Source of the DNA: an uncultured Bacilli bacterium
GTDB taxonomy: Bacteria; Bacillota_I; Bacilli_A; RF39; UBA660
Assembly: GCA_934162555.1 (NCBI GenBank)
Contig: CAKPJE010000009.1
Span: forward strand, 1 to 20,565
Reading direction: 5' to 3'
DNA length: 20,565 bases
Below, piece after piece: positions 1-7,743 of the stretch. A program made the position numbers and the translations under genes. The first letter of the stretch is position 1. Each line of letters opens with the position of its first letter. The notes under the pieces were generated by a model that was given only the letters and a program-made list of their open reading frames with translations, did no database searches and was not told the DNA's origin.

Positions 1-353
1 ATTAGTATTCCTGATATAAAAATACCTGCAAGCACATTTATTTTTAAAGATATATATTCTATTTTAAATACAATACTAATAACAGTTATACTTATTATAG
101 AGAAAATTGCAGCAACAATATACTTAATATAGTCTTTCCCCATTTCGTATTCTACCATATTTTGATATAAACCAAGTACATTAAAATACATCTGATATAC
201 AAGTATATATATAGCAATACCTTTAAGTACTAAAACAATATTTAATTCTAAAGTATCTAAAAAAATGAGTGCAATTATATAACCTATAACAATTCCCAAT
301 ATATCCAATATTAATGTCAATAAACTTCTATTTTTCTTTAACTTATCCTTCAT
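1..353 (-). CDS. Partial membrane protein, probable N-terminus of a CapD/WbpM-like polysaccharide biosynthesis protein
   Basis: The reading frame starts at ATG 353 behind a good ribosome site (GAGGAG) and runs off the window after about 117 codons with no stop. The visible part is a short basic start (MKDKLKKNR) followed by about four hydrophobic helices. Between helices 2 and 3 is a GLYQNMVEYEMGKDYIKY segment. It resembles the GLYRSLWRYAS-type loop of the four-helix N-terminal region of membrane-bound nucleotide-sugar 4,6-dehydratases (CapD/WbpM/PglF) and of some polyprenyl-phosphate sugar transferases. The catalytic domain would lie outside the window, so the assignment rests on this membrane region and on the neighbouring LCP gene. 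If correct, the protein would modify a UDP-sugar at the membrane for a surface glycan. Another polytopic membrane protein cannot be excluded. Confidence 0.5.
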   Translation of the reverse strand, partial: MKDKLKKNRSLLTLILDILGIVIGYIIALIFLDTLELNIVLVLKGIAIYILVYQMYFNVLGLYQNMVEYEMGKDYIKYIVAAIFSIISITVISIVFKIEYISLKINVLAGIFISGIL

Positions 354-395
354 GATATCTCCTCTTAAATGCTTAATCCCTTTTTTCCTCATACA

Positions 396-424
396 AGTAT
401 AACATTTTTCGACAATATAGTCTA
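396..424 (-). promoter_or_regulatory. Promoter of the CapD-like gene
   Basis: On the minus strand a TATACT -10 (396-401) carries an upstream TG (extended -10) and lies 17 bp from a weak TAGACT -35 (419-424). It sits about 45 bases before the ATG at 353, so this gene can be transcribed separately from the LCP gene upstream. Confidence 0.5.
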
Positions 425-470
425 TATTTTTAATAATTATTATAAATAAATTATAACAAATTTATTTTTT

Positions 471-1922
471 TTACTTATTATTTAAAAATTCTTTTATTTT
501 ATTTCTTGCACTTTTTACAGAATCCTCATTTTGACCCATTACATATAACTGTAAATTAGGATAACTATATGTATTATAAGTATAATAATCATAACCTGTT
601 AAATTTTGCTTTTCAATTGTCCAAGACTTCATATCGTTCAATTGTTTTTTAACAAGTTTTGACATACTTTTATTATCCAAATTTGTATTAAGATTCTCAC
701 TTACACTGTCAAGTAACTTAGGAAAATTACTTATTAAGGTTGTAGAAGATGTCATTTTTTTAATAATTGCCGTTAATATTTTTTGTTGATTTTTAACTCT
801 TTGAACATCTCCTGCAGCATAAGCATCTCTTTCTCTTGCATAAGCCAAAGCTTGATGGCCGTTTAAATGTAAATTACCTTTTTCAAAAGTATATTCATGA
901 AAAGCATGCTCATCAAATGTTACTTCATTGTATATGTCAACACCACCTATAGCATCAACCACTTTTTCAACAGTTGAAAAATTTACTTTTGCATAATAAT
1001 TAACCTCAATATCAAGTAATTCTTCCATTGCTTTAACAGATGTTTCAATACCATAATATCCAGCATGTGTTAATTTATCCTTCGCACCCTTACCAGGTAA
1101 TTCAACATAGTAATCTCTTGGAACAGAAGTCAATAAAATTCTATTATTAATAGGATCAATGGTTGCCACCATATTTACATCGGTATTTGTAACATATCCA
1201 ATAGAGCCATATGCATCACCACCAGCAATATATAAATTAAATGGCGTATTAGTTACATCAACATATTTTACAATATCACTAGTTTCAACTAAAACATGTA
1301 ACATATCTATTTTTTTTACTTTTATTCCTAAATATGCTAAATCAGAATTAATCAAGTTATAAGCTGATTCATTAAGTAATAATGCATCAACAATACCATC
1401 ATTTAAATTATCTAACATTTCTTCAATATCTTTATATACTACTTTTCCGTAAGTAATTTTTGTACTTAACAAATTAAAAGCTTTATCAGTATTTTTTTTA
1501 GAAGCATCACTTTCCAAATAACCTATTTTTTTATCTTTTAATTCATCAATTTTTCCAACTCTACTACTTTCTAAAACAACAACATAATATGTTTCTTTTT
1601 GAACAATAGAATTATCTATCTTATCTAAAAAATTAATCAATTTATCAACATAAACAACACCGGAATAAAATAAGATTCCAGATACAATAAGCATAATTAA
1701 AGTACTTGTTATTTTTATAGGTGTTTTAATTTTTTTAGGTACAATTAAAAGTAGCATCAATATATAAACAACACCAATAATTCCCCCTAACATAATTAAA
1801 TACTTATTAGGTATCATATTCAAATTAATTAAATACACAAAAAAAACAATTGTTAATATTATTGATATTACAGATAAAAAAATACATGCATTACCTATAA
1901 TTTTTCTTTTTTTATTTTTCAT
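471..1922 (-). CDS. LCP (LytR-Cps2A-Psr) family glycopolymer ligase with Cps2A-type accessory domain
   Basis: LCP proteins move undecaprenyl-phosphate-linked glycopolymers (wall teichoic acid, capsule) onto peptidoglycan outside the membrane. This 483-residue protein has three N-terminal membrane helices (about 12-33, 41-62, 70-92), an extracellular accessory domain (about 110-225, with DELKDKKIGYLES) and the LCP domain (about 225-395). Family residues are visible: GGDAYG (D236), TNTDVN (D248), TSVPRD (R269), YARERD (R363, R365) and GDVQRVKNQQ (R375, Q379). Length, three-helix topology and accessory domain match pneumococcal Cps2A more closely than the single-helix TagT/U/V type, so a capsule-like substrate is plausible. 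The ATG follows AAGGAAG at good spacing. The next gene is the CapD-like one, which supports a surface polysaccharide role. Confidence 0.92.
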   Translation of the reverse strand: MKNKKRKIIGNACIFLSVISIILTIVFFVYLINLNMIPNKYLIMLGGIIGVVYILMLLLIVPKKIKTPIKITSTLIMLIVSGILFYSGVVYVDKLINFLDKIDNSIVQKETYYVVVLESSRVGKIDELKDKKIGYLESDASKKNTDKAFNLLSTKITYGKVVYKDIEEMLDNLNDGIVDALLLNESAYNLINSDLAYLGIKVKKIDMLHVLVETSDIVKYVDVTNTPFNLYIAGGDAYGSIGYVTNTDVNMVATIDPINNRILLTSVPRDYYVELPGKGAKDKLTHAGYYGIETSVKAMEELLDIEVNYYAKVNFSTVEKVVDAIGGVDIYNEVTFDEHAFHEYTFEKGNLHLNGHQALAYARERDAYAAGDVQRVKNQQKILTAIIKKMTSSTTLISNFPKLLDSVSENLNTNLDNKSMSKLVKKQLNDMKSWTIEKQNLTGYDYYTYNTYSYPNLQLYVMGQNEDSVKSARNKIKEFLNNK

Positions 1923-1954
1923 TTTTTTTACTTCCTTTACTTCTTTTCTTTACT

Positions 1955-1982
1955 ATTATATCATAATTAAACTTCAAGTCAA
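1955..1982 (-). promoter_or_regulatory. Promoter of the LCP gene
   Basis: Minus strand: -35 TTGACT (1977-1982), 16-bp spacer, -10 TATAAT (1955-1960) with an upstream TG. It abuts the secG terminator, so LCP expression is independent of secG. Confidence 0.7.
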
Positions 1983-1983
1983 A

Positions 1984-2012
1984 GAAAAACATAGCAACTT
2001 TACTATGTTTTA
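1984..2012 (-). terminator. Rho-independent terminator of secG
   Basis: Inverted repeat of 9 bp, AAAACATAG (1986-1994) with CTATGTTTT (2003-2011), followed on the minus strand by TTTTTCTTT. The secG stop codon (2010-2012) lies at the base of the stem. Confidence 0.75.
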
Positions 2013-2225
2013 GAATCCAATGTACATACAAAGAATAAAAAATATCATTCCAAGAACAAAAGTTAATCTACTTATAAATAGTTCTCCACCACGTTCTTTT
2101 CTATTCGCGAATAAATTTTCATTACCACCTGTAAATGCACCAGCAGCAGATTCTGCCTTTCCACTTTGTAATAAAACTATTGCAATAAGTAATATACATA
2201 CTATAATTAATATAATTTTTAACAT
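2010..2225 (-). CDS. secG: Protein translocase subunit SecG
   Basis: SecG is the small non-essential subunit of the SecYEG membrane channel. The 71-residue product has the family architecture: a first membrane helix (LKIILIIVCILLIAIVLLQ), the QSGKAESAAGAFTGG loop, a short basic segment (FANRKERG) and a second membrane helix ending at the C-terminus. The start was set at ATG 2225 because GGAGG lies 5 bases before it; an upstream in-frame ATG at 2237 would place that ribosome site inside the gene. The gene has its own promoter and terminator and is not next to rnr/smpB as in many Firmicutes. Confidence 0.93.
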   Translation of the reverse strand: MLKIILIIVCILLIAIVLLQSGKAESAAGAFTGGNENLFANRKERGGELFISRLTFVLGMIFFILCMYIGF

Positions 2226-2248
2226 GTTTTCCTCCATAACTACAATAA

Positions 2249-2277
2249 ATTATATTATATAATCTAATTAAAGTCAA
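2249..2277 (-). promoter_or_regulatory. Promoter of secG
   Basis: Minus strand: -35 TTGACT (2272-2277), 17-bp spacer, -10 TATAAT (2249-2254). Transcription would start near 2242, giving a leader of about 17 bases that contains only the ribosome site. Confidence 0.7.
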
Positions 2278-2289
2278 TTTTTTATTAAA

Positions 2290-3549
2290 TTAATCTGTTT
2301 TTTTTATAATTAAACTTGATTTATTATCAAAATTTAAACTATTAATAAATAACTCATAATCTTTAATATTTAATTTATCAATAACATTATATCTATCTTC
2401 ATATTTACCATATTTTATGATAGAAGTAGTAATACTATCATTCATTGAATATATATTTTCACTCATATATATTAAGTTACTCTTTAAAACTTTTTTACTT
2501 CTAAAAAATGTATTTTCATCAAAACTAGTATTATGTATTTCTCTTTCAATATATTCAAGTAATTCATTATAATCTTTACTTTCTCCAAATATTGTTAATA
2601 CCAAATGATTATCTATAACATCATAATCAAATCCACAAGTTTCTGATATAATCCCCATATTTTTTAATTTTTCATTAAAAATTGAAGCTCCCCCAAATTT
2701 ACTATTTAAGTAAATACTAGCATAACTCATAATATTAATTACATCAAGTTTTAAAGAATCAATATTTATTTTATATGACATACTTACTTTAGGAATTGTA
2801 ACATCCATAATTAAAGTACTTGATTCTCTATTTACTCTATCAGGTTCATCATATTTTATTTTTTTAACATTAACTTTTTCTTTAACATCGCTTCTATATT
2901 TCTTAACAATATCAAATACATCTTTATATTTAACATTACCTGTAACCACTAAAAACATATTAGAATTTCTATAAAAGCACTTATAAATTGTATATAAATC
3001 ATCTTCTGTAATTTTAGCAATACTTTCTCTTGATCCAATTACTGAATCTTTAATAGGATGATTTATAAATACATTACTCATTATTTCTTCATACATTCTT
3101 CTATAAGGATCATCTCTTACCATTTCTATTTCTTGTCCAATTATTCCTTGTTCCTTTTGGACATTTTCTTTAGTAAAGTAAGGCTTGTTGGTATATTCAA
3201 GTAAAAATTTCAAATTCTCTTTAAAATTATCACTTCCAGAAAATAAGTAACTAGTTTTAAAATATGATGTACTAGCATTAGCATCTGCTCCTTTTTCAGC
3301 ATAAAAACTAAAAGGATCAACTCCATTTTCACTTTCAAACATTTTGTGTTCTAAAAAGTGCGCAACACCAAGAGGCATTACTATTTCTTTACCATCTAAA
3401 ATAAATTTATTATGAATAGAACCATAATTAGTTGTTAAAACAGCATATACACTTTCCTGTTTTTCTTTAGGAATAACATAAACATCTAAATCATTTATTT
3501 TTTCATAATACATATTTAAATCTAAATGAGATAATTTAATTGTTTTCAT
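2290..3549 (-). CDS. ymfH: M16-family zinc metallopeptidase, YmfH type
   Basis: This 419-residue protein is the catalytic-type member of a paired M16B peptidase set. The inverted zinc motif HFLEH (residues 64-68) is intact, and E140 in IGQEIEM is the likely third metal ligand, followed by the family's RDDPYRRM segment. It lies directly after ymfF and overlaps it by 14 bases, with the ribosome site AAAGGGGG inside the end of ymfF, so translation is probably coupled. In Bacillus the equivalent pair is annotated as associated with 5-aminopentanol modification of elongation factor P, and efp is present elsewhere in this window. The natural substrate is not visible from sequence. No clear terminator separates its end from the secG promoter. 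Confidence 0.88.
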   Translation of the reverse strand: MKTIKLSHLDLNMYYEKINDLDVYVIPKEKQESVYAVLTTNYGSIHNKFILDGKEIVMPLGVAHFLEHKMFESENGVDPFSFYAEKGADANASTSYFKTSYLFSGSDNFKENLKFLLEYTNKPYFTKENVQKEQGIIGQEIEMVRDDPYRRMYEEIMSNVFINHPIKDSVIGSRESIAKITEDDLYTIYKCFYRNSNMFLVVTGNVKYKDVFDIVKKYRSDVKEKVNVKKIKYDEPDRVNRESSTLIMDVTIPKVSMSYKINIDSLKLDVINIMSYASIYLNSKFGGASIFNEKLKNMGIISETCGFDYDVIDNHLVLTIFGESKDYNELLEYIEREIHNTSFDENTFFRSKKVLKSNLIYMSENIYSMNDSITTSIIKYGKYEDRYNVIDKLNIKDYELFINSLNFDNKSSLIIKKTD

Positions 3550-4762
3550 CTAATACCCCCTTTAATAAATAAACAGAGTCTAATTTAATTTTTTTACTCA
3601 ACTTAATAATATCATCTTTAGTAACCATATCAATTTTTTTAATTCTATCTTCTAAAGAATCATACATTAAATATTCCATACTTGCAATTGTACTAGCAAG
3701 ACTAACTAAAGAATCATATATTTCTTTTAAACTACTTTTATAAGTTGCTTTAGCATTTTCAATATCTTTTTCTGTAAATTCTCCCTTACTCATAGCATCT
3801 ATTTGATTTATAGTTTCTTTTAATACTTTTCTATAATCTTTCTTATCAATTCCAGCATATATAAACATACTATTTGTAACAGGTGCGATCATACTTGAAA
3901 TACTGTAGCACAAAGAATTCTTTTCTCTTACATTTGTAAATAATTTACTATCAGGAGAACCACCTAATATAAAGGAATATATACTAGCAACATATTGCAT
4001 TTCAAAAGCATCCATTGATTCAATTTTACATCCCAAAGCAAAAGTACTTTGTCTAACATTTCTTGATTCAACAACTTTTTTTAAACTTGTCCTATATTTT
4101 TTATGTTCAATAATATGATTTAATTTTTTTTCTTTACTTTCTTTAAAATAATTATTTAAAATATCTAAATTACCATACTCACCAATTACATATATATCAA
4201 CAACATCATTTTTTAAAACATTTAAATAATACTCATATAAATTATGGCCATCAATTTTTTCTAAATCTTCAATATAGCCATCTTGATGATAAGAAAAAGG
4301 ACTATTTGGACTCATTATTTCTCTTATTCTCGATTTAGCATATCTTCTTGGACTATCATAAATATCCTCAATATATTTTCTAATATAATTTTTACTCAAA
4401 TTAAGCGTTTTCTCATCAAATGATTTATTATTGACATTGGGATTAAATAGCATGTCCATTAAAAATTTAATTACTTTTTCTAAATTACCACTTTCAGTAT
4501 ATTTATCACTTAATGATGTTATACTAAAACTCATTATTGAATAATTACCCGATGAACATACATTATATCCATAATTAGCATTATATAATTCTTCACTTTG
4601 AATTATCATTTTTCTTTCTGTCTGATAATTTTTAGTTCCCCTATTTAACATATCAGCAAGTATATTTCTCTTAGTTATTTCTTCTTTTTTGATTTTTCTT
4701 CTAAAATCAACCCTTATATAAACAGTTTTAAATTTATCTGTTTTTAAAGTATGTAATCTCAT
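3536..4762 (-). CDS. ymfF: M16-family peptidase-like protein, YmfF type, lacking the zinc motif
   Basis: This 408-residue protein has the M16 two-lobed layout but no HxxEH motif; the corresponding N-terminal part reads KKEEITKRNILADMLNRGT. In the family, one partner usually keeps the zinc site and the other completes the clamshell, so this is probably the non-catalytic partner of the HFLEH-bearing protein encoded immediately downstream. The C-terminal half has the M16 features GGSPDSKLFTNVREKNSLCYSI and SLASTIASMEYL. ATG 4762 follows AGGAGGGG at good spacing. It begins 27 bases after deoD in the same packed run. Loss of the zinc site is the family norm for this partner and does not indicate decay. 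Confidence 0.85.
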   Translation of the reverse strand: MRLHTLKTDKFKTVYIRVDFRRKIKKEEITKRNILADMLNRGTKNYQTERKMIIQSEELYNANYGYNVCSSGNYSIMSFSITSLSDKYTESGNLEKVIKFLMDMLFNPNVNNKSFDEKTLNLSKNYIRKYIEDIYDSPRRYAKSRIREIMSPNSPFSYHQDGYIEDLEKIDGHNLYEYYLNVLKNDVVDIYVIGEYGNLDILNNYFKESKEKKLNHIIEHKKYRTSLKKVVESRNVRQSTFALGCKIESMDAFEMQYVASIYSFILGGSPDSKLFTNVREKNSLCYSISSMIAPVTNSMFIYAGIDKKDYRKVLKETINQIDAMSKGEFTEKDIENAKATYKSSLKEIYDSLVSLASTIASMEYLMYDSLEDRIKKIDMVTKDDIIKLSKKIKLDSVYLLKGVLDENN

Positions 4763-4789
4763 TTTCCCCTCCTTTTAAAAAGTCAGTAT

Positions 4790-5476
4790 TTATAATACTG
4801 ATTTTAGTGCAATTTCGATCATCTCTTTAAAACTTTTTTCTCTTGCTTCTGCATCCAAAGAAGCCCCAGTAACCAATGAATCTGATACTGTAAGCAAACA
4901 AGCAGCTTTTTTATTCAAAGCTTTAGCATTATGAAATAGAGCAAATGATTCCATTTCAACTGCTAAACATTCATGTCTTTCATATAGTTCATTTATATTC
5001 AAATTATTATAAAAAGCATCACATGAATGAACCCTGCCAACAATAATATTATAACCTAATTTTAATATTTTATCATTTAAATCACTACTAGAATATAAAA
5101 TATTATCAGTATCACCATTTTGAACTAGTCCATAAGTAGATTCTGAATAACAAGAATTTACAAGTAATACATCATATACATTTAATTTAGGACTATAAGC
5201 TCCGCAAGATCCAATACGAATGATATTTTCTACATCATAAAACTTATATAATTCATAAGAATATATCCCCATACTAGCATTTCCCATACCAGATGCCATA
5301 ATTGTTAATCTTTTATTTTTATAATAACCTGTATAAGCAAGTATTCCTCTTACATCACTTACAAGTTTATAATTTTCTAAATAATTTTCTGCAATAAATT
5401 TAGCCCGCTTAGGATCACCTGGCATTAAAACAGTATCTGCAATTTCATCCTTTAAAGCTTTTATATGTGGTGTCAT
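4790..5476 (-). CDS. deoD: Purine-nucleoside phosphorylase, DeoD type
   Basis: DeoD splits purine (deoxy)nucleosides with phosphate into base and (deoxy)ribose-1-phosphate, in cytosolic hexamers. The product is 228 residues, close to the usual 235. Key positions match the E. coli enzyme almost one for one: H4 in TPHI, R24 in GDPKRAK, R43 in DVRG, R87 and S90 in IRIGSCGA, VEMES (173-177) for the ribose and D199 in VSDS for the purine. ATG 5476 follows AGGAGG. It lies 8 bases after the ZIP-like gene and 27 before ymfF, so it is part of the long run. Residue motifs favour the hexameric DeoD group over the trimeric PunA type. Confidence 0.95.
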   Translation of the reverse strand: MTPHIKALKDEIADTVLMPGDPKRAKFIAENYLENYKLVSDVRGILAYTGYYKNKRLTIMASGMGNASMGIYSYELYKFYDVENIIRIGSCGAYSPKLNVYDVLLVNSCYSESTYGLVQNGDTDNILYSSSDLNDKILKLGYNIIVGRVHSCDAFYNNLNINELYERHECLAVEMESFALFHNAKALNKKAACLLTVSDSLVTGASLDAEAREKSFKEMIEIALKSVL

Positions 5477-5484
5477 ATTTCCTC

Positions 5485-6219
5485 CTATAAATAGAACAAA
5501 TGACTAATAAATAATAGTATTGTTCCAAAAACTATTCCAAGTATTGTTATATACGTATCTTTTGCTTTTAATAAATTTAAAAATAATTCCCCTAAAATAA
5601 CATAAATAATCATTCCTAAATTAACAGTTCCAATCAAAGTCATTAATCCATCTGTAACATTCAAATATTTATCTAAAAACATATGAAATAAAGTACCAAT
5701 TACAACCGATAAACTAATTAAACTAATCGTAATTATTAGATTTTTTTTATTTAATGTCTTAGAAAATAAACCAGATAATAATAAACCAAATAATATATTA
5801 CAAAATCCAAGTCCAAAACTTAACATAAATGGATGATTAGATATATTTATTTTCATACCAACAATTATATTATATATCATAATAGGCAAACTTATAATTA
5901 AAGCCAAATGAAGATAATGATTTTTTTTATTATCTTTTTTTAGTTCATGGTCAGGAATAAAAATATCGCACATTTTCATAATTATTAATCCCATAATTAT
6001 ATATCCTAATAATAAAAGTAACTTATGAGAACCATTAAATGCTTCCCCTATTCCACTTGCTGAATCAGGTAATAATTCAACCATTATCAAAGATGCTCCA
6101 AGTCCTAAAGTACTTGCCATCATAAATTGAATAAATTTATCATTTTTTCTAAACCCAAAAGATAAAAATACTCCACTTATTAAAAACAAACCTGCTATTA
6201 AACTAGCAATTACACTCAT
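5485..6219 (-). CDS. ZIP-family-like membrane protein lacking the usual metal-site motifs
   Basis: A 244-residue polytopic protein with about eight hydrophobic helices and a charged, His-containing loop after helix 3 (FIPDHELKKDNKKNHY, 87-102). The layout and the MVELLPDS segment (46-53) resemble ZIP metal transporters. In ZIPs, two helices carry HNxPEG-type motifs that bind the metal. Here the aligned places read YNIIVG (116-121) and GFCNILFG (138-145), so the His and Glu ligands are missing. It may transport something else, use other ligands or have lost transport. ATG 6219 follows AGGTGG, which overlaps the dgkA stop. The family call is moderate and the substrate is unknown. Confidence 0.65.
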   Translation of the reverse strand: MSVIASLIAGLFLISGVFLSFGFRKNDKFIQFMMASTLGLGASLIMVELLPDSASGIGEAFNGSHKLLLLLGYIIMGLIIMKMCDIFIPDHELKKDNKKNHYLHLALIISLPIMIYNIIVGMKINISNHPFMLSFGLGFCNILFGLLLSGLFSKTLNKKNLIITISLISLSVVIGTLFHMFLDKYLNVTDGLMTLIGTVNLGMIIYVILGELFLNLLKAKDTYITILGIVFGTILLFISHLFYL

Positions 6220-6228
6220 TTTTCCACC

Positions 6229-6630
6229 TCATTTTATTCTTGGTATAAATATTAATAAACCAATTATTAAAGACATTATTGAAAATATCAATGTTGCGCC
6301 ACTAGCACAATCCTTCGCAATTTTAGCAAGTGGCTTTCTTTCAAGTGTTACCAAATCAACAGTAGCTTCTAAAGCACTATTAATAAGTTCACATCCAAAT
6401 ACAAGTCCATAACAAATAATTACAAAACACCATTCTAACATACTTATATTAAATAAAATACCAAGTATAGTAGTAACTATAATGGCACTTATTATAATTA
6501 TAAAATTATGTTCGTATCTTATAGCATATAATATCCCATTTAAAGCATTTCCAAAACTCTTTATATATCTTATAAAATGATTTCCCTTTATACCACTTCT
6601 TATTTCTTTATCTTGTAATCCCCATTTCAT
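6229..6630 (-). CDS. dgkA: Undecaprenol kinase / diacylglycerol kinase, DgkA family
   Basis: Small trimeric membrane kinase of 133 residues. In Gram-positives it phosphorylates undecaprenol to the lipid carrier used for wall polymers. It has an amphipathic N-terminal helix with FGNALNGILYAIRYEHNF (26-43) and three membrane helices. The family signature is ELINSALEATVDL (81-93) followed by LAKIAKDCASGA (101-112). ATG 6630 is well supported by AGAGGAG seven bases upstream, which lies inside ybeY; the two genes overlap by 23 bases. The ybeY-dgkA order is the one seen in Bacillus. The likely substrate (undecaprenol rather than diacylglycerol) is inferred from the Gram-positive setting. Confidence 0.93.
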   Translation of the reverse strand: MKWGLQDKEIRSGIKGNHFIRYIKSFGNALNGILYAIRYEHNFIIIISAIIVTTILGILFNISMLEWCFVIICYGLVFGCELINSALEATVDLVTLERKPLAKIAKDCASGATLIFSIMSLIIGLLIFIPRIK

Positions 6631-7048
6631 TTAAAATCTCCTCTTGCAAGCCAAACATTATTTTTTCATCTTCTTTTTCCATATGATCATATCCAAGTAA
6701 ATGTAATAATCCATGGACAATCAAAAAAGCCATTTCTCTTTCTTCTTTATGTCCGTATTCCTTAGCTTGTTCATGTACTTTATCTAAACAAATATAAATA
6801 TCTCCAAGAACTCTAGCATCATAAACAGATATATCATCATTATCTTCTAAAGCAAATGAAATAACATCTGTTGGTCTATCTACTCCTCTATAAGTCTTAT
6901 TTATTTCATGGATTTCATCTAAACCAACAAAGACAATATTTACTTCACCATCACTAGCACTCATTTTTTTTAAAGTATATTTTGCAACCTTTCTCACAAA
7001 ACTCTTATCAATTTTTTCTTCTGTCTTATTAAAAATTCCTATACTCAT
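6608..7048 (-). CDS. ybeY: Endoribonuclease YbeY (rRNA maturation factor)
   Basis: YbeY is a zinc-dependent endoribonuclease involved in 16S rRNA 3' maturation and ribosome quality control. The 146-residue product has the VDRPTDVISFAL segment (56-67) and the zinc motif HGLLHLLGYDH (112-122) with all three His. The start at ATG 7048 is preferred over the in-frame GTG at 7057: GAGG lies 10 bases before the ATG but only one base before the GTG. The gene lies between vanZ-like and dgkA; in Bacillus it is preceded by phoH and pgpH, which are absent here. Confidence 0.94.
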   Translation of the reverse strand: MSIGIFNKTEEKIDKSFVRKVAKYTLKKMSASDGEVNIVFVGLDEIHEINKTYRGVDRPTDVISFALEDNDDISVYDARVLGDIYICLDKVHEQAKEYGHKEEREMAFLIVHGLLHLLGYDHMEKEDEKIMFGLQEEILNEMGITR

Positions 7049-7083
7049 AACAATCACACCTCAATTATATCAAATCACTTATA

Positions 7084-7743
7084 CTAAAGTCCAGAAATAT
7101 TAATAATTTTTAACAAATACATAATAAGTACAATTACAAGTACTATAATTATTATGTTATAAATAATAACATTTTGAAATATTTTCGGCATATGATCCTG
7201 AATATAATTTATTGTTTTATAAAGGAAATAACCAAGTGTACCACCTATAACATTTAACATAATATCATCAATATCAAACACTCGTCCAATAAATAATTGG
7301 GTAAGTTCAATTGATATTGAAACAATAAAAGAAATTAATAAAGCTGGTTTAACATTTTGAAGTTTTAAAATATAACCTGCAAAAAAACCAAGTGGCATAA
7401 ACATAAACATATTACCAATTATATTTCTATAAAAAGCTTCACTTGTTATTTCATATCTTAATATTTCCTTAAATGGTATAAAATTATTCGCACTCCAAGA
7501 AACATCTTTAAAAGTAACAACATAGAATAAACATAGTATATAAAAGACAAAACCATATAATAGTATTTCTTTATACGGATAAAATTTCTTATGATTAACT
7601 ACTAAATATGTTATTCTAAATGATATCAATATAACAGAAATTATTACAACCATTGGCCATATCTGAACCATTACATTTCTTACAACATCTCTAACCAATT
7701 TGCTCAATCCTCTCATATGCTGTAATATCTTCACATACAGCAT
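7084..7743 (-). CDS. VanZ-like family membrane protein
   Basis: A membrane protein of up to 219 residues with about five helices. The VanZ-like core is clear: NNFIPFKEI, then NIIGNMFMFMPLGFFAG, then SIELTQLFIGRVFDIDDIML and NVIGGTLGYF. Family members occur widely in Firmicutes and most have no role in glycopeptide resistance; the biochemical function is unknown. The start is uncertain. The longest frame begins at ATG 7743 and overlaps yqfD by 53 bases without a good ribosome site. A TTG at 7698, ten bases after AGAGG and overlapping the yqfD stop, is a reasonable alternative. It occupies the position of phoH-pgpH in the related Bacillus cluster. Confidence 0.85.
   Translation of the reverse strand: MLYVKILQHMRGLSKLVRDVVRNVMVQIWPMVVIISVILISFRITYLVVNHKKFYPYKEILLYGFVFYILCLFYVVTFKDVSWSANNFIPFKEILRYEITSEAFYRNIIGNMFMFMPLGFFAGYILKLQNVKPALLISFIVSISIELTQLFIGRVFDIDDIMLNVIGGTLGYFLYKTINYIQDHMPKIFQNVIIYNIIIIVLVIVLIMYLLKIINISGL

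Noticed and set aside
445..470. Terminator of the LCP gene
   Set aside because: There is a 9-bp AT inverted repeat, but on the minus strand it is not followed by a T-tract; the T-run is on the plus strand, where no gene ends.
3536..4762. YmfF as a decayed peptidase
   Set aside because: Lack of the zinc motif is normal for the non-catalytic partner of the M16 pair, and the gene is intact.
7084..7743. Glycopeptide resistance gene vanZ
   Set aside because: Only the VanZ-like family is supported. No vanHAX genes are nearby, and most family members are not resistance genes.
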